Source of the DNA: Leifsonia sp. Leaf264
Lineage (GTDB): Bacteria; Actinomycetota; Actinomycetes; Actinomycetales; Microbacteriaceae
Length of the DNA: 64,000 bases
NCBI RefSeq assembly: GCF_001422325.1
Contig: NZ_LMMR01000001.1
Coordinates: forward strand, 559,256 to 623,255
Reading direction: 5' to 3'
Below, in pieces: positions 1 to 9,562 of the stretch; position 1 is the first letter of the stretch, and each line of letters opens with the position of its first letter. The notes beneath the pieces are model-generated. The model was not told the DNA's origin and did not search any database. It worked only from the letters and a program-made list of their open reading frames with translations. The translations under genes were made by a program, and so were the position numbers.

Positions 1-1
1 G

Positions 2-445
2 AAGAGCCTCCTCCGCGCGCTGCAGGCGTCGCAGGCGGGCGGCGTGCTCTGGATGAACGGCGACGTCGTCTTCGACCCGACAGTTCTCGACCGGGCTGCC
101 GCGATGATCGCCCGTGACCAGTCCTTCGTCACCGTGAACCACTCCAAGGTCTCCGACGAGGAGGTCAAGTACACGATGAGCGCCGAGGGCTACATCAAGG
201 AACTCTCCAAGACCGTCAAGGGCGGGCTCGGCGAGGCCGTCGGCATCAACTACATCTCCAGCGCCGACAAGGCCACCTTCATCCGCCACCTCATCAAGGT
301 GAACGACCAGGACTACTTCGAGCGCGGCCTCGAGCTCGCGATCGAGAAGGAGCGCATCCTGGTGGAGCCGGTCGACATCTCCGACCTGTACGCCGTCGAG
401 ATCGACTTCGCCGAAGACCTCGAGCGGGCCAACCACTTCGTGTGA
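2..445 (+). CDS. Nucleotidyltransferase-like protein, C-terminal fragment (5' end outside window)
   Basis: The reading frame is open from base 2 and ends at a TGA at 443-445, so about 147 C-terminal codons are visible. The fragment contains a WMNGDVVF segment, which looks like the second metal/acceptor-site strand of NTP_transferase folds, followed by an E-A-V-G-I-N-Y stretch and an acidic end (ISDLYAVEIDFAEDLERA) as in phosphocholine cytidylyltransferase/LicC and sugar-phosphate nucleotidyltransferases. Such enzymes activate a small alcohol phosphate or sugar phosphate with CTP or another NTP. The downstream exporter, glycerophosphotransferase and CDP-alcohol transferase make a role in supplying a CDP-activated precursor plausible. 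The exact substrate cannot be told from this fragment. Confidence 0.65.
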   Translation, partial: KSLLRALQASQAGGVLWMNGDVVFDPTVLDRAAAMIARDQSFVTVNHSKVSDEEVKYTMSAEGYIKELSKTVKGGLGEAVGINYISSADKATFIRHLIKVNDQDYFERGLELAIEKERILVEPVDISDLYAVEIDFAEDLERANHFV

Positions 446-477
446 GCGCCGTGACAGGCCGCAACGGCTGATTCTCG

Positions 478-506
478 CGAAAGCAGGCCCATCGGGCCTG
501 CTTTCG
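478..506 (+). terminator. Hairpin terminator after the nucleotidyltransferase gene
   Basis: A perfect 13-base-pair inverted repeat (478-490 with 494-506) with a 3-base loop lies 33 bases after the stop codon. It is followed by a weak T run (TCATTTCAT), so it is a strong hairpin with a poor U tract, common in high-G+C bacteria. Confidence 0.75.
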
Positions 507-618
507 TCATTTCATCCCGTTCTCGGTCACCTCCGCAGTCGGTCGGTGCGACGCGCCCACCCTCGCCAGCGTGGTGAGCGTGGTGAGCGGGGTGAACGGG
601 TGCACGCCGCCCGACGCA

Positions 619-624
619 TACGAT
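619..624 (+). promoter_or_regulatory. Putative -10 element (TACGAT) for the ABC exporter
   Basis: A TANNNT hexamer ends 7 bases before the GTG at 632 and there is no Shine-Dalgarno sequence before that GTG. This fits a leaderless transcript starting at or near 632. No convincing -35 is seen. Confidence 0.35.
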
Positions 625-631
625 GGACGGC

Positions 632-1429
632 GTGAGTTCCTACGCCGAGTCGCGCCCCCAGTGGACCCCGTTCTCGCGCTACCGCCATTCGCTCTGGCTG
701 CTCACCCGCCGCGACCTGCGCGTGCGTTATTCCACCTCGGCCCTCGGCTACGTCTGGTCGATCCTCGATCCGCTGCTGATGTCGGCCATCTACTGGTTCG
801 TCTTCACCGTCATCTTCGAGCGCACCGTCGGAGCCGAGCCGTACATCGTCTTCCTACTCACGGCCCTGCTGCCCTGGATGTGGTTCAACGGTGCCATCTC
901 GGATTCGACGCGGGCGTTCCTGCGCGAGGCGAAGCTCATCCGTTCGACGACGATCCCCCGCACGATCTGGGTGAACCGCATCGTGGTCTCGAAGGGCATC
1001 GAGTTCATCGCCTCCCTGCCGGTGCTGGCCCTGTTCGCGGTGTTCTCCGGCGCTCAGGTGAACATCGACCTGCTGTACTTCCCTCTGGCGATAGTGCTGC
1101 AGACAGTGCTCACAGTCGGAGTCGGCCTCATCGTGGCCCCGCTCGTCGTGTTCTTCCGCGACATCGAACGTGCCGTGAAACTGATCCTGCGCCTGCTGTT
1201 CTACGCATCGCCGATCATCTACGGCACGACAGACCTGCCCGACAACCTGCAGGTGTGGGCAGCGTTCAACCCGCTCTCCGGCATCTTCGGCATCTACCGC
1301 GCCGGATTCTTCGCCGAGCAGCTCAACTGGTTCGACGTCGGCATCTCCGCCCTCGTGTCCGTCGCCTTCCTCGTCGTCGGCATCCTGCTGTTCCGCCGCC
1401 TCGAGCGCTCCGTGCTGAAGGAGATCTGA
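632..1429 (+). CDS. ABC-2 type polysaccharide/teichoic acid export permease (Wzm/TagG family)
   Basis: The protein of about 265 residues has six hydrophobic segments and the layout of the ABC-2 membrane family. A basic cytoplasmic N-terminal stretch is followed by a conserved SALGYVWSILDPLL-like first segment, which is typical of O-antigen and teichoic acid exporters. An ATG at 623 is also in frame, but it lies inside the likely -10 hexamer, so GTG 632 is preferred. The stop codon overlaps the ATG of the ATPase gene by one base, so the two are translationally coupled and form one exporter. It should move a lipid-linked glycopolymer across the cytoplasmic membrane. The substrate is inferred from the neighbouring glycerophosphotransferase and glycosyltransferases. 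Confidence 0.88.
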   Translation: MSSYAESRPQWTPFSRYRHSLWLLTRRDLRVRYSTSALGYVWSILDPLLMSAIYWFVFTVIFERTVGAEPYIVFLLTALLPWMWFNGAISDSTRAFLREAKLIRSTTIPRTIWVNRIVVSKGIEFIASLPVLALFAVFSGAQVNIDLLYFPLAIVLQTVLTVGVGLIVAPLVVFFRDIERAVKLILRLLFYASPIIYGTTDLPDNLQVWAAFNPLSGIFGIYRAGFFAEQLNWFDVGISALVSVAFLVVGILLFRRLERSVLKEI

Positions 1430-2217
1430 TGAGCGACGCTGCCATCGACACCCCGGCCGGCACTCCGGCCGTCGACATCCGGGTGGCGGATGCCGGCATC
1501 CGCTTCCGTCGCAACAAACGGGGTCGCCGCAACTTCAAGGACCTCTTCGCCGGAAAGTCACGGCGCAGCCGCCCCGGCGAGTTCTGGGCGCTGCGCAACC
1601 TGTCGATCGACGTGCACCAGGGCGAGGCCATCGGCGTCGTCGGCCGGAACGGCCAGGGCAAGTCGACGTTGTTGAAGCTCGTGGCCGGCGTCATGCTGCC
1701 GGACGAGGGCAGCGTGACGGTCCACGGGGGCGTTGCGCCACTGATCGAGATCACCGGCGGGTTCGTGGACGACCTCACGGTGCGCGACAACATCCATCTC
1801 ACGGCGGGCCTGCATGGCATGACCCGCGGGATGATCGACGAGCGCTTCGACGACATCATCGACTTCGCCGACATCGGCGACTTCCTCGACACGCCTTACA
1901 AGCACCTGTCGAGCGGCATGAAGGTGCGCATAGCCTTCTCGGTGATCTCGCGCCTCGAGGAGCCCATCATCCTCGTCGACGAGGTGCTGGCCGTCGGCGA
2001 CAAGGCGTTCCGCGAGAAGTGCTACGCCCGCATCGAGGAGCTCCTCGCCGGCGGACGCACGTTGTTCTTCGTCTCCCACAACGAGCGCGACCTGCGCCGC
2101 TTCTGCACGCGCGGGCTCTATCTCGACAAGGGAGTGCTGAAGCTCGACGGGCCGATCGGCGATGTGCTCGACGCCTACAACGCCGACTACGGAGTGCCCA
2201 AAGCCCCCGGGGCCTGA
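1429..2217 (+). CDS. ABC transporter ATP-binding protein for polysaccharide/teichoic acid export (Wzt/TagH family)
   Basis: The 262-residue ATPase has Walker A GRNGQGKST at about 72-80, the signature LSSGM at 160-164, Walker B IILVDE at 180-185 and the switch His in SHN at about 217. The short region between Walker A and signature (APLIEITGGF) and the LSSGMKVRIAFS signature are characteristic of the TagH/KpsT/Wzt group. There is no C-terminal carbohydrate-binding extension, so it resembles the short KpsT/TagH form and not long Wzt proteins. ATG 1429 overlaps the permease stop. The same frame stays open far upstream of 1429, but that part lies antiparallel in phase with the permease gene and is not coding. 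Confidence 0.92.
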   Translation: MSDAAIDTPAGTPAVDIRVADAGIRFRRNKRGRRNFKDLFAGKSRRSRPGEFWALRNLSIDVHQGEAIGVVGRNGQGKSTLLKLVAGVMLPDEGSVTVHGGVAPLIEITGGFVDDLTVRDNIHLTAGLHGMTRGMIDERFDDIIDFADIGDFLDTPYKHLSSGMKVRIAFSVISRLEEPIILVDEVLAVGDKAFREKCYARIEELLAGGRTLFFVSHNERDLRRFCTRGLYLDKGVLKLDGPIGDVLDAYNADYGVPKAPGA

Positions 2218-2288
2218 GTCGGATCCGGCACCGCGTGCCACATCCGGTGTCCATGCGCAAGGGAGGGGGATCCCCCAGCCGACGGCAA

Positions 2289-2302
2289 TAGGCTCGGAGC
2301 CT
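2289..2302 (+). promoter_or_regulatory. Putative -10 (TAGGCT) and 6-bp inverted repeat abutting a start codon
   Basis: TAGGCT at 2289-2294 lies 8 bases before ATG 2303. The bases 2290-2295 (AGGCTC) and 2297-2302 (GAGCCT) form a perfect inverted repeat with a one-base centre that ends right at the ATG. It may be a leaderless promoter, an operator, or both. Confidence 0.3.
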
Positions 2303-3304
2303 ATGGCACGCACACCGAAGCCCATCGTCTCGTCAACCGGCGGTTCCCCCGTCGGCGGCGAGCTGCCGCCTCGACTCATCCGCACGATCGACTTCGGACT
2401 GGGCGTGCAGCGCCCCGTGGTGCTGGCGCACATCCGCAGCATCCGTCGGCGGAACCCGGATGCGACGCCGGCGCAGCTCGTGCGCATCCTCGAGCGACGC
2501 TACATGGCGGCCACGACCACGGGCGGGGCCGCCGTCGGAGCGACGGCCGTCATCCCCGGCATCGGCACCGGCCTGACCATCGTGCTCTCGGGCGTGGAGA
2601 CAGCCGGATTCCTCGAGGCCACGGCACTGTTCGCGCAGTCCGTCGCCGAGGTGCACGGGATCGCTGTGGCCGACCCCGATCGCGCCCGCGCTCTCATCAT
2701 GACGATGATGCTCGGCTCGGAGGGCTCCAACCTCGTCCGTCAGCTCGCGGGGCAGGCCACGGGCACCGGGGCCGTACGATCGGCGTACTGGGGCGAACTC
2801 GTCACAGCCAACCTGCCGCGGACCCTCGTCGGGCCGCTCGCCGACAGGCTGAAGACCATGTTCGTGCGCAAGTTCGCCGTCGGGGCCGGCGCGAGCGTGT
2901 TCTCGAAGGCCATCCCGTTCGGCGTCGGTGCCGTGATCGGCGGCGTCGGCAACCGCATTGTCTCGGGTCGAGTGGTGCAGTCATCACGCCTGGCGTTCGG
3001 ACAGGCGCCGGCCCGGCTCCCCCGCGAGCTCGAACCGAGCCTCGACGACGTGGTGATCGGCGAATCGAAGGGCAACCTCGCGATCCGGGCGGTCAGCGGC
3101 GTGAACGGCGGCGTCTCCCGCATGAGCAACGCCATCAACGTGCGGGTGCGCTCCATCGGCCCACGCCGGAAGGGCGCGAGAGCATCGGATGCTGCTCTGG
3201 AGCCGGACCCTCTCGACGACCTGTTCGGCGAGCCCCTGCCCGAGTCGGATGCCGCCGGCCGGCCGGACGACGGCCGCACGGACGGGACTCCGGGCCAGCG
3301 CTGA
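2303..3304 (+). CDS. Protein of unknown function with EcsC-like Gly-rich membrane-associated core
   Basis: The 333-residue protein is not one I recognise with certainty. After a charged N-terminus it has a Gly/Ala-rich hydrophobic stretch (residues about 75-115, with PGIGTG) and a second one near 205-240 with a K-A-I-P-F-G-V-G-A-V-I-GG-V-GN pattern. The spacing, and the P-GA-IGG-N motif near the end of the core, recall the EcsC domain, whose biochemical role is unsettled. The tail (about 280-333) is charged and probably disordered. It follows the exporter ATPase on the same strand after 85 bases but has its own promoter-like element. The ATG at 2303 is preferred over upstream in-frame starts because those lie inside the ATPase gene. 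Confidence 0.6.
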   Translation: MARTPKPIVSSTGGSPVGGELPPRLIRTIDFGLGVQRPVVLAHIRSIRRRNPDATPAQLVRILERRYMAATTTGGAAVGATAVIPGIGTGLTIVLSGVETAGFLEATALFAQSVAEVHGIAVADPDRARALIMTMMLGSEGSNLVRQLAGQATGTGAVRSAYWGELVTANLPRTLVGPLADRLKTMFVRKFAVGAGASVFSKAIPFGVGAVIGGVGNRIVSGRVVQSSRLAFGQAPARLPRELEPSLDDVVIGESKGNLAIRAVSGVNGGVSRMSNAINVRVRSIGPRRKGARASDAALEPDPLDDLFGEPLPESDAAGRPDDGRTDGTPGQR

Positions 3305-3365
3305 CGAGCGGCCGCGCCTGCTCCGATCGTCGGCGTCAGGGCCGAAGCGAGGACTCGGGCGACGG

Positions 3366-4655
3366 CTACTCTCCGAGCAGTCCGGGCTCGTCGTCCTCGC
3401 CGACGTCGTGCTCGTCGACGTCGCCGTCGCCGGCGTGCAGGGCGGCGTTGCGCTCCCACTCGTCCATGAGGTGCTGCACGGCGGCATGGAACCTGGCCGT
3501 GGCGGCTCCAGGCGTCGCGTCACCGAAGTAGCGCTCCACCCACACCTTCAGCCGTTCGCGCGCGTCGTCGCCGTGCGCCAGCTCGTCGACGAGGGCGACG
3601 ATGCCGGGGGCATCCGCCGTCGTCAGCCACTCGCAGTCGGACAGGTATCCCCCGGTGTCGATCTCGGCGGCCGGATTCGCCGGCCGCGTGATCATCAGCG
3701 GCTTGCCCGTCGCCAACCTGTCGTAGACCATGGCCGAGATGTCGACGACGGCGACGTCGGCCGCAGCGAGCTGCCAGCCGAGTTCCGGGCCCTGGTCGTA
3801 GACGTGCTGCGCGGTCGGATCGGCGGCGTTGGCCTGGGCGATCATGCGGATGATCTCGCGATTGGCGGAGCCGTACGCGTCGTCCACGACACCGGACCGC
3901 GGATGCGGCCTGTAGATCACGCGGTGGCGCCCGCTCGCCAGCAGCGCCGACACCAGAGCCACCCCATGGGTGGCGATGGAGCCGTAGGCGGCCGCCGCCC
4001 GGTCACCCTCCCAGGTCGGGGCGTAGAGCACGACCTCACGGGCATCCGGGGTGTACGGAAGCTCACCGGAGTAGTGGTCGGCCTGCGGGCGGCCGATGGG
4101 CAGTGCACGCTTGTCGAAGTCGTAGTCCCAGAGCACCTTGTTCAGACGCGAGAGCGCAGCGTCGCCGGCGACGAGTGCGTAGTCGTACGCCTTGAACTGG
4201 TTCGTGGTCATGTACATCTTGTCGCTCTCACCGTGGTTGATGAAAACGTGCCAGCGGCGCCCGTAGCGCATCATCTGGAAGTTCTTGGCGTTCTGGTTGA
4301 CGTAGAAGATGACGTGCAGGTCCTGCTCGTCGATGACCCGCTCGAGGTCGACGACCTTGCGCACATAGGCCACGGGCAGCGGAGCCTCGTCGAGCAGTGC
4401 GGTCGCCGAGCCCGATGCCCGGCTGAGGATGAGCACGGGCCAGGTCTTCGAGAGCTCCTCGAGCGGCTTGTACCACTGGCGCATCTGGTAGAGGTTGACC
4501 TTGCCGTCGGCGAAGTACACGGCGACCTTGAACCGATGCGGCTCGAGCGGCGGCAGCTGGGCCAGCTTCTGGCGCAGCACCGACTGGGTGCGACGGTTGG
4601 CGAAGACGCTCCGCACGAATCGATAGCCGAGCTTCGCATCCTTCATCACACCCAC
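3366..4655 (-). CDS. CDP-glycerol glycerophosphotransferase family protein (TagB/TagF-like)
   Basis: The 429-residue protein matches the Glyphos_transf family. It has an HGESDK motif near the middle (the family's HG-S-K site), VLYAPTWEG, an IYRPHP motif and a late D-S-x(4)-D-x-L-x-TGKPL pattern. Enzymes of this type transfer glycerol- or polyol-phosphate from a CDP-activated donor onto a growing wall or capsule polymer at the inner membrane face. GTG 4655 is chosen because a TAGGCT element ends 7 bases upstream. An ATG at 4646 is the alternative. The last 20 residues are highly acidic. The gene converges with the EcsC-like gene and lies downstream of a minus-strand glycosyltransferase cluster, which supports a role in glycopolymer synthesis. 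Confidence 0.88.
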   Translation of the reverse strand: MGVMKDAKLGYRFVRSVFANRRTQSVLRQKLAQLPPLEPHRFKVAVYFADGKVNLYQMRQWYKPLEELSKTWPVLILSRASGSATALLDEAPLPVAYVRKVVDLERVIDEQDLHVIFYVNQNAKNFQMMRYGRRWHVFINHGESDKMYMTTNQFKAYDYALVAGDAALSRLNKVLWDYDFDKRALPIGRPQADHYSGELPYTPDAREVVLYAPTWEGDRAAAAYGSIATHGVALVSALLASGRHRVIYRPHPRSGVVDDAYGSANREIIRMIAQANAADPTAQHVYDQGPELGWQLAAADVAVVDISAMVYDRLATGKPLMITRPANPAAEIDTGGYLSDCEWLTTADAPGIVALVDELAHGDDARERLKVWVERYFGDATPGAATARFHAAVQHLMDEWERNAALHAGDGDVDEHDVGEDDEPGLLGE

Positions 4656-4662
4656 GGATGCC

Positions 4663-4668
4663 AGCCTA
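4663..4668 (-). promoter_or_regulatory. Putative -10 element (TAGGCT) for the glycerophosphotransferase gene
   Basis: On the minus strand, TAGGCT is followed by 7 bases and then GTG 4655. No ribosome binding site precedes that GTG, which suggests a leaderless mRNA. Confidence 0.35.
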
Positions 4669-4775
4669 CCCGGGCACTCGGACGGCTCCCACGACGGATG
4701 CCGCCCTTGATGCCGCCGGTGGTGTCGCTGGCAGCCGCAGAGAAGGTCGGAGGCCAGCTCCGCCGACGAGCGCGC

Positions 4776-5651
4776 TCAGATGACCGGAGGTCGCCCGGCC
4801 AGGGTCATGCGCCACACCGTGCGCCAGCGCAGGGGCCGCCGCTCGCCGGCATCCGTTCTCCAGCCCTCGCGCCAGCCGCCCCACCAGGCAGCCAGCCCAT
4901 CGCGATTGCGCACTGAACGCAGCAGCTGAACCCCGGTCCACGATGCGACGTAGAGCGGCACGAACGCGGCCGGAAGGTTGCGCCGGGCCAACCAGACACG
5001 GTTGCGTGCGTTCAGCCTGTAGTAGTAGCTGTGCCGGGTCGGCGTGATCACCGGGTGGTTCGCCACGAGGTCGCCCGCGTACCAGGTGCGCTTTCCCTGG
5101 TCCCAGACCCGCCATGCCAGTTCGATGCCCTCGTGGGCATAGAAGAACGGCTCGGCCCAGCCGCCCGTCGCGTCGAACACGGCGCGCGGCAGGATCACCG
5201 CCCCCTCCCACACGGAGAACACATTGCTGGAGTGCTCGGCATCACCTTTGCGGATGCGCGGGATCCAGCGCTTCGGCGGCGTGATGCCCGACGGGTCGAC
5301 GACACGGGGCTGGATGAGCCCGATCGACGTATCGGCACGCAGCTTCGCCACCGCCGCGGCGAGGAAGCCCAGGTCGGGAAGGCTCGCATCGTCGTCCAGG
5401 AAGAACAGATACTCGCCGCTCACCTGGGCGACTCCGCGATTGCGGCCCGCCGGAATGCCGAGGTTCTCGGGCAGGGCGAGGGCCTTCACGCCCGCCGGCA
5501 AGCCTGACGGCTCCCAGCCGTTGCCCACGCACACGATGTCGAGCTGCACGCCGCGCTGGTCGAGGAGCGAGCGGATGCCGCGGCCGAGGTCGTCGGGACG
5601 CGTGCCCTGGGTGAGCACGACGACGCCGACGGTGGGATCAGGAACGGACAC
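4776..5651 (-). CDS. Family 2 glycosyltransferase
   Basis: The 291-residue protein has a GT-A fold. The N-terminal VGVVVLTQG strand is followed by an N-GIPAGRNRG motif and FFLDDDASLP, whose DDD is the metal/nucleotide-sugar site, then a WEGAVILPR acceptor region and a FFYAHEGIELAWR motif in the position of the catalytic ED. No membrane spans are evident, so it is a cytoplasmic or peripheral glycosyltransferase. GTG 5651 lies inside the 3' end of the preceding CDP-alcohol transferase gene (overlap 14 bases), implying translational coupling. With the two genes upstream it forms a three-gene operon. The sugar donor and acceptor are unknown. Confidence 0.87.
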   Translation of the reverse strand: MSVPDPTVGVVVLTQGTRPDDLGRGIRSLLDQRGVQLDIVCVGNGWEPSGLPAGVKALALPENLGIPAGRNRGVAQVSGEYLFFLDDDASLPDLGFLAAAVAKLRADTSIGLIQPRVVDPSGITPPKRWIPRIRKGDAEHSSNVFSVWEGAVILPRAVFDATGGWAEPFFYAHEGIELAWRVWDQGKRTWYAGDLVANHPVITPTRHSYYYRLNARNRVWLARRNLPAAFVPLYVASWTGVQLLRSVRNRDGLAAWWGGWREGWRTDAGERRPLRWRTVWRMTLAGRPPVI

Positions 5652-6474
5652 GCTTGGAGGCCATGATCGCGACGAAGTGACCGACCAGGGCGAGCAGGGC
5701 GAGCGGAACGAGAACGACGATGAGGATGCGGTCGACCTCCGGCTGACCGGCGAAGAGCCCGATCACCGCGGCGACGAAGGCGATCATGGTGAGCTCGACC
5801 GAGTGGTACAGCCGGTGGAACGGCACGAAGCGGGCGGCACGGCGCAGGGTCGCGATGACGCTGTGGGTCGGTGCGGACTCGCCGTGCGTGTCGGCGAGCT
5901 TGGTGAGACCGGCGTTGGCCCGAGCGACGTGCACCATGTCGTTGAGAGCCTTGTTCAGCACGATGAGCAGGGCGAGCAGGGTGCCGAGAGTGGTCCAGAG
6001 GTAGTCCTCCGGAGCATCGAACGGCCACGCTGCAGCACGGACGCCGAGAGCGATGGGGATGAGCGCCTCGGTGGAGTAGTGCCCCACCTTGTCGAGGAAG
6101 ACGCCGGCCGGCGACGAGGTGCGGCGCCACCGGGCGACCTCTCCGTCGCAGCAGTCGACGAGCATCTGCAGCTGGCCGAGGATGAGCGCGAGTAAGGCAC
6201 CCCAGATGCCGGGGATGAGCAGCGCGGCAGCGGTCGACCAGCCGACGAGGATCATCAGCCCCGTCACGCCGTTCGCCGAGATGCGGGTCTTCAGCAGCAT
6301 CCAGGTGAGGTACGGCGAGAGATTGCGCAGATACAGCGATGCCGTCCAGTGCTCGGCGTTCCGGCGGCCGCGCACTTCGGGCGGCTGCGCGACAGCGCGC
6401 AGCTCGGCGATCGACGACGGACGCGCCGGACGCTCGGGAGCCGCCGCCGACTCGTGTGTTGCCGCCAAGCTCAT
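5638..6474 (-). CDS. CDP-alcohol phosphatidyltransferase family protein with altered catalytic motif
   Basis: The 278-residue integral membrane protein has about six hydrophobic segments. The family motif D-x2-D-G-x2-A-R-x8-G-x3-D-x3-D is visible at D107, D110, G111, A114, R115, G124 and D128, but the last position (132) is His, not Asp. In solved family members the fourth Asp is the proposed general base. The family joins a CDP-activated alcohol with a second alcohol inside the membrane. Here the product may be a polyol-phosphate glycolipid, which is inference. Translation starts at ATG 6474, overlapping the stop of the upstream glycosyltransferase by four bases, and the end overlaps the next glycosyltransferase by 14. 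The longer open frame upstream of 6474 is antisense noise inside the neighbouring gene. Confidence 0.85.
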   Translation of the reverse strand: MSLAATHESAAAPERPARPSSIAELRAVAQPPEVRGRRNAEHWTASLYLRNLSPYLTWMLLKTRISANGVTGLMILVGWSTAAALLIPGIWGALLALILGQLQMLVDCCDGEVARWRRTSSPAGVFLDKVGHYSTEALIPIALGVRAAAWPFDAPEDYLWTTLGTLLALLIVLNKALNDMVHVARANAGLTKLADTHGESAPTHSVIATLRRAARFVPFHRLYHSVELTMIAFVAAVIGLFAGQPEVDRILIVVLVPLALLALVGHFVAIMASKRVRS

Positions 6475-7526
6475 CTCCCCGTGTGCGCCGCGATGTTGCT
6501 GGTCAGTGAGAGATAGCCCGGCAGGAAGCCGAGACCCCAGCAGAAGTGGATGCAGGGCAAGACTAGGAGAAACCACAGGGACACGCGAATTCCGGCCCCC
6601 CTGGTTGACAGGACAGTCGCGACGATCACGAACAGGGCGTAGACGGCAGGCACGGCGAAGCCGAGCAGCAGCCACGGGGTGGCGCCGACGAGCGCCTGCA
6701 CGATGCCGGCGAGTCCGAGGAGCACGCCGAGTACCACACCGACCACCATGGCCGGCGGGATGAAGTAGCGCAGGCCGTTGTTGGCCGGGAATCGGCGTGC
6801 GAGCTCGCCGCGCCAGAGGCCGGTCGAGAACATCTGCCGGGCCAGACGCGAGACACTCGGCCGCGGCCTGTAGACCACCTTGAGACGCGGCGTGAACCAC
6901 ACGGTCTCCCCCGCCGCTCGGAGGCGTCGGTTGAGCTCCCAGTCCTGGCCGCGCTTGATGCCCTCATCGAAGAGTCCGACGGCCTCGATGGCCTCGCGGC
7001 GGAAGCATCCGAGGTACACGGTCTCGGCCGGACCGGCGACGCCGCCGACGTGGAAAGACGAACCGCCCAACCCCACGCGGGTGGTGTACGCGATGGCGAC
7101 CGCCTTCTGGAACGGACTGTGACCGCGAGCGTCCATGATGCCGCCGACGTTGGCAGCCCCGGTCTCGAGGATGGTCTCGACGGCGACGCGGGCGTAGTCG
7201 GTGGGGAGACTCGAGTGCGCGTCGACCCTGATGATGATCGGATGCGTCGAGGCACGAATGGCGGCGTTGAGCCCCGCCGGCGTCGAGCCGATCGGGTTGT
7301 CGATGACCCTGATGCGCGGGTCTTCTGCGGCCATGTCGGCCAGAAGTTCAGACGTGCCGTCGATGCTGGGGCCGAGCGCGATCGCCACCTCGAAGGGGCC
7401 GGCGTAGTCCTGCTCCAGCAGGCTCTTCACGGCGGCGCGCACGTGCGTCACCTCGTTGAGCACGGGCATGACATAGGAGACGCCAGGCAGCAGCTCTGCT
7501 GGGCCGCTGGGGGCGTTCTCGGTCAT
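6471..7526 (-). CDS. Membrane family 2 glycosyltransferase (ExoA/succinoglycan type)
   Basis: The protein of about 351 residues begins with a GT-A domain: VSYVMPVLNE, then G-P-S-DGT, then IIIRVDAHSSLP (the DxH replacing DxD is common in ExoA-like enzymes), then a G-QDWELNRRL motif at the ED site. Three or four C-terminal hydrophobic segments (from about residue 245) anchor it in the membrane. It is the first gene of the minus-strand operon 7526-4776. An in-frame GTG at 7535 adds three residues and cannot be excluded, since neither start has a clear ribosome binding site. It probably adds sugars to a lipid-linked or membrane acceptor during envelope polysaccharide assembly. Confidence 0.87.
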   Translation of the reverse strand: MTENAPSGPAELLPGVSYVMPVLNEVTHVRAAVKSLLEQDYAGPFEVAIALGPSIDGTSELLADMAAEDPRIRVIDNPIGSTPAGLNAAIRASTHPIIIRVDAHSSLPTDYARVAVETILETGAANVGGIMDARGHSPFQKAVAIAYTTRVGLGGSSFHVGGVAGPAETVYLGCFRREAIEAVGLFDEGIKRGQDWELNRRLRAAGETVWFTPRLKVVYRPRPSVSRLARQMFSTGLWRGELARRFPANNGLRYFIPPAMVVGVVLGVLLGLAGIVQALVGATPWLLLGFAVPAVYALFVIVATVLSTRGAGIRVSLWFLLVLPCIHFCWGLGFLPGYLSLTSNIAAHTGR

Positions 7527-7553
7527 TGCATCCACTCGTCAGACGGTCGATTG

Positions 7554-7559
7554 AGCCTA
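7554..7559 (-). promoter_or_regulatory. Putative -10 element (TAGGCT) for the glycosyltransferase operon
   Basis: TAGGCT on the minus strand would place the transcript start about 20 bases before the ATG at 7526. No clear -35 is visible. It lies in the short gap after the htrA-like gene terminator. Confidence 0.3.
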
Positions 7560-7596
7560 CCGCACGGGATTCACGCCGACGGGAGCCGCACATGCA

Positions 7597-7635
7597 GGAA
7601 GCCGCCGCACAGAGGGGCTCTGTGCGGCGGCTTCC
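7597..7635 (-). terminator. Strong hairpin terminator after the HtrA-like protease gene
   Basis: A perfect 18-base-pair stem (7597-7614 with 7618-7635) with a GGG/CCC loop lies 13 bases after the minus-strand stop codon. There is no T run on either side, so it may act as a simple strong hairpin. Confidence 0.75.
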
Positions 7636-7647
7636 GGATGTTGCGGA

Positions 7648-9444
<1,797 letters not shown>

Positions 9445-9562
9445 GGTTGCTCCTTCCAAGCGTTGCCAGCATGTCGTCCGTAGCTGTGCATTGGATTCAT
9501 GGAGGCTGAGAGCAGTCTTGCGCGCACATAAGAGTTCCCTATGACGCGAGACGTGCGTGCTG

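Noticed and set aside
571-1428. Long open frame continuous with the exporter ATPase gene, suggesting a fused protein of about 548 residues
   Set aside because: The extra part is Arg/His/Pro/Ala-rich shadow sequence in another frame of the permease gene. The ATPase starts cleanly at ATG 1429 with its family N-terminus.
7597-7635. Possible transposon end or attenuator at the long inverted repeat
   Set aside because: It lies just after a stop codon, has an 18-base stem and no transposase or target repeats nearby, so a terminator is the simplest reading.
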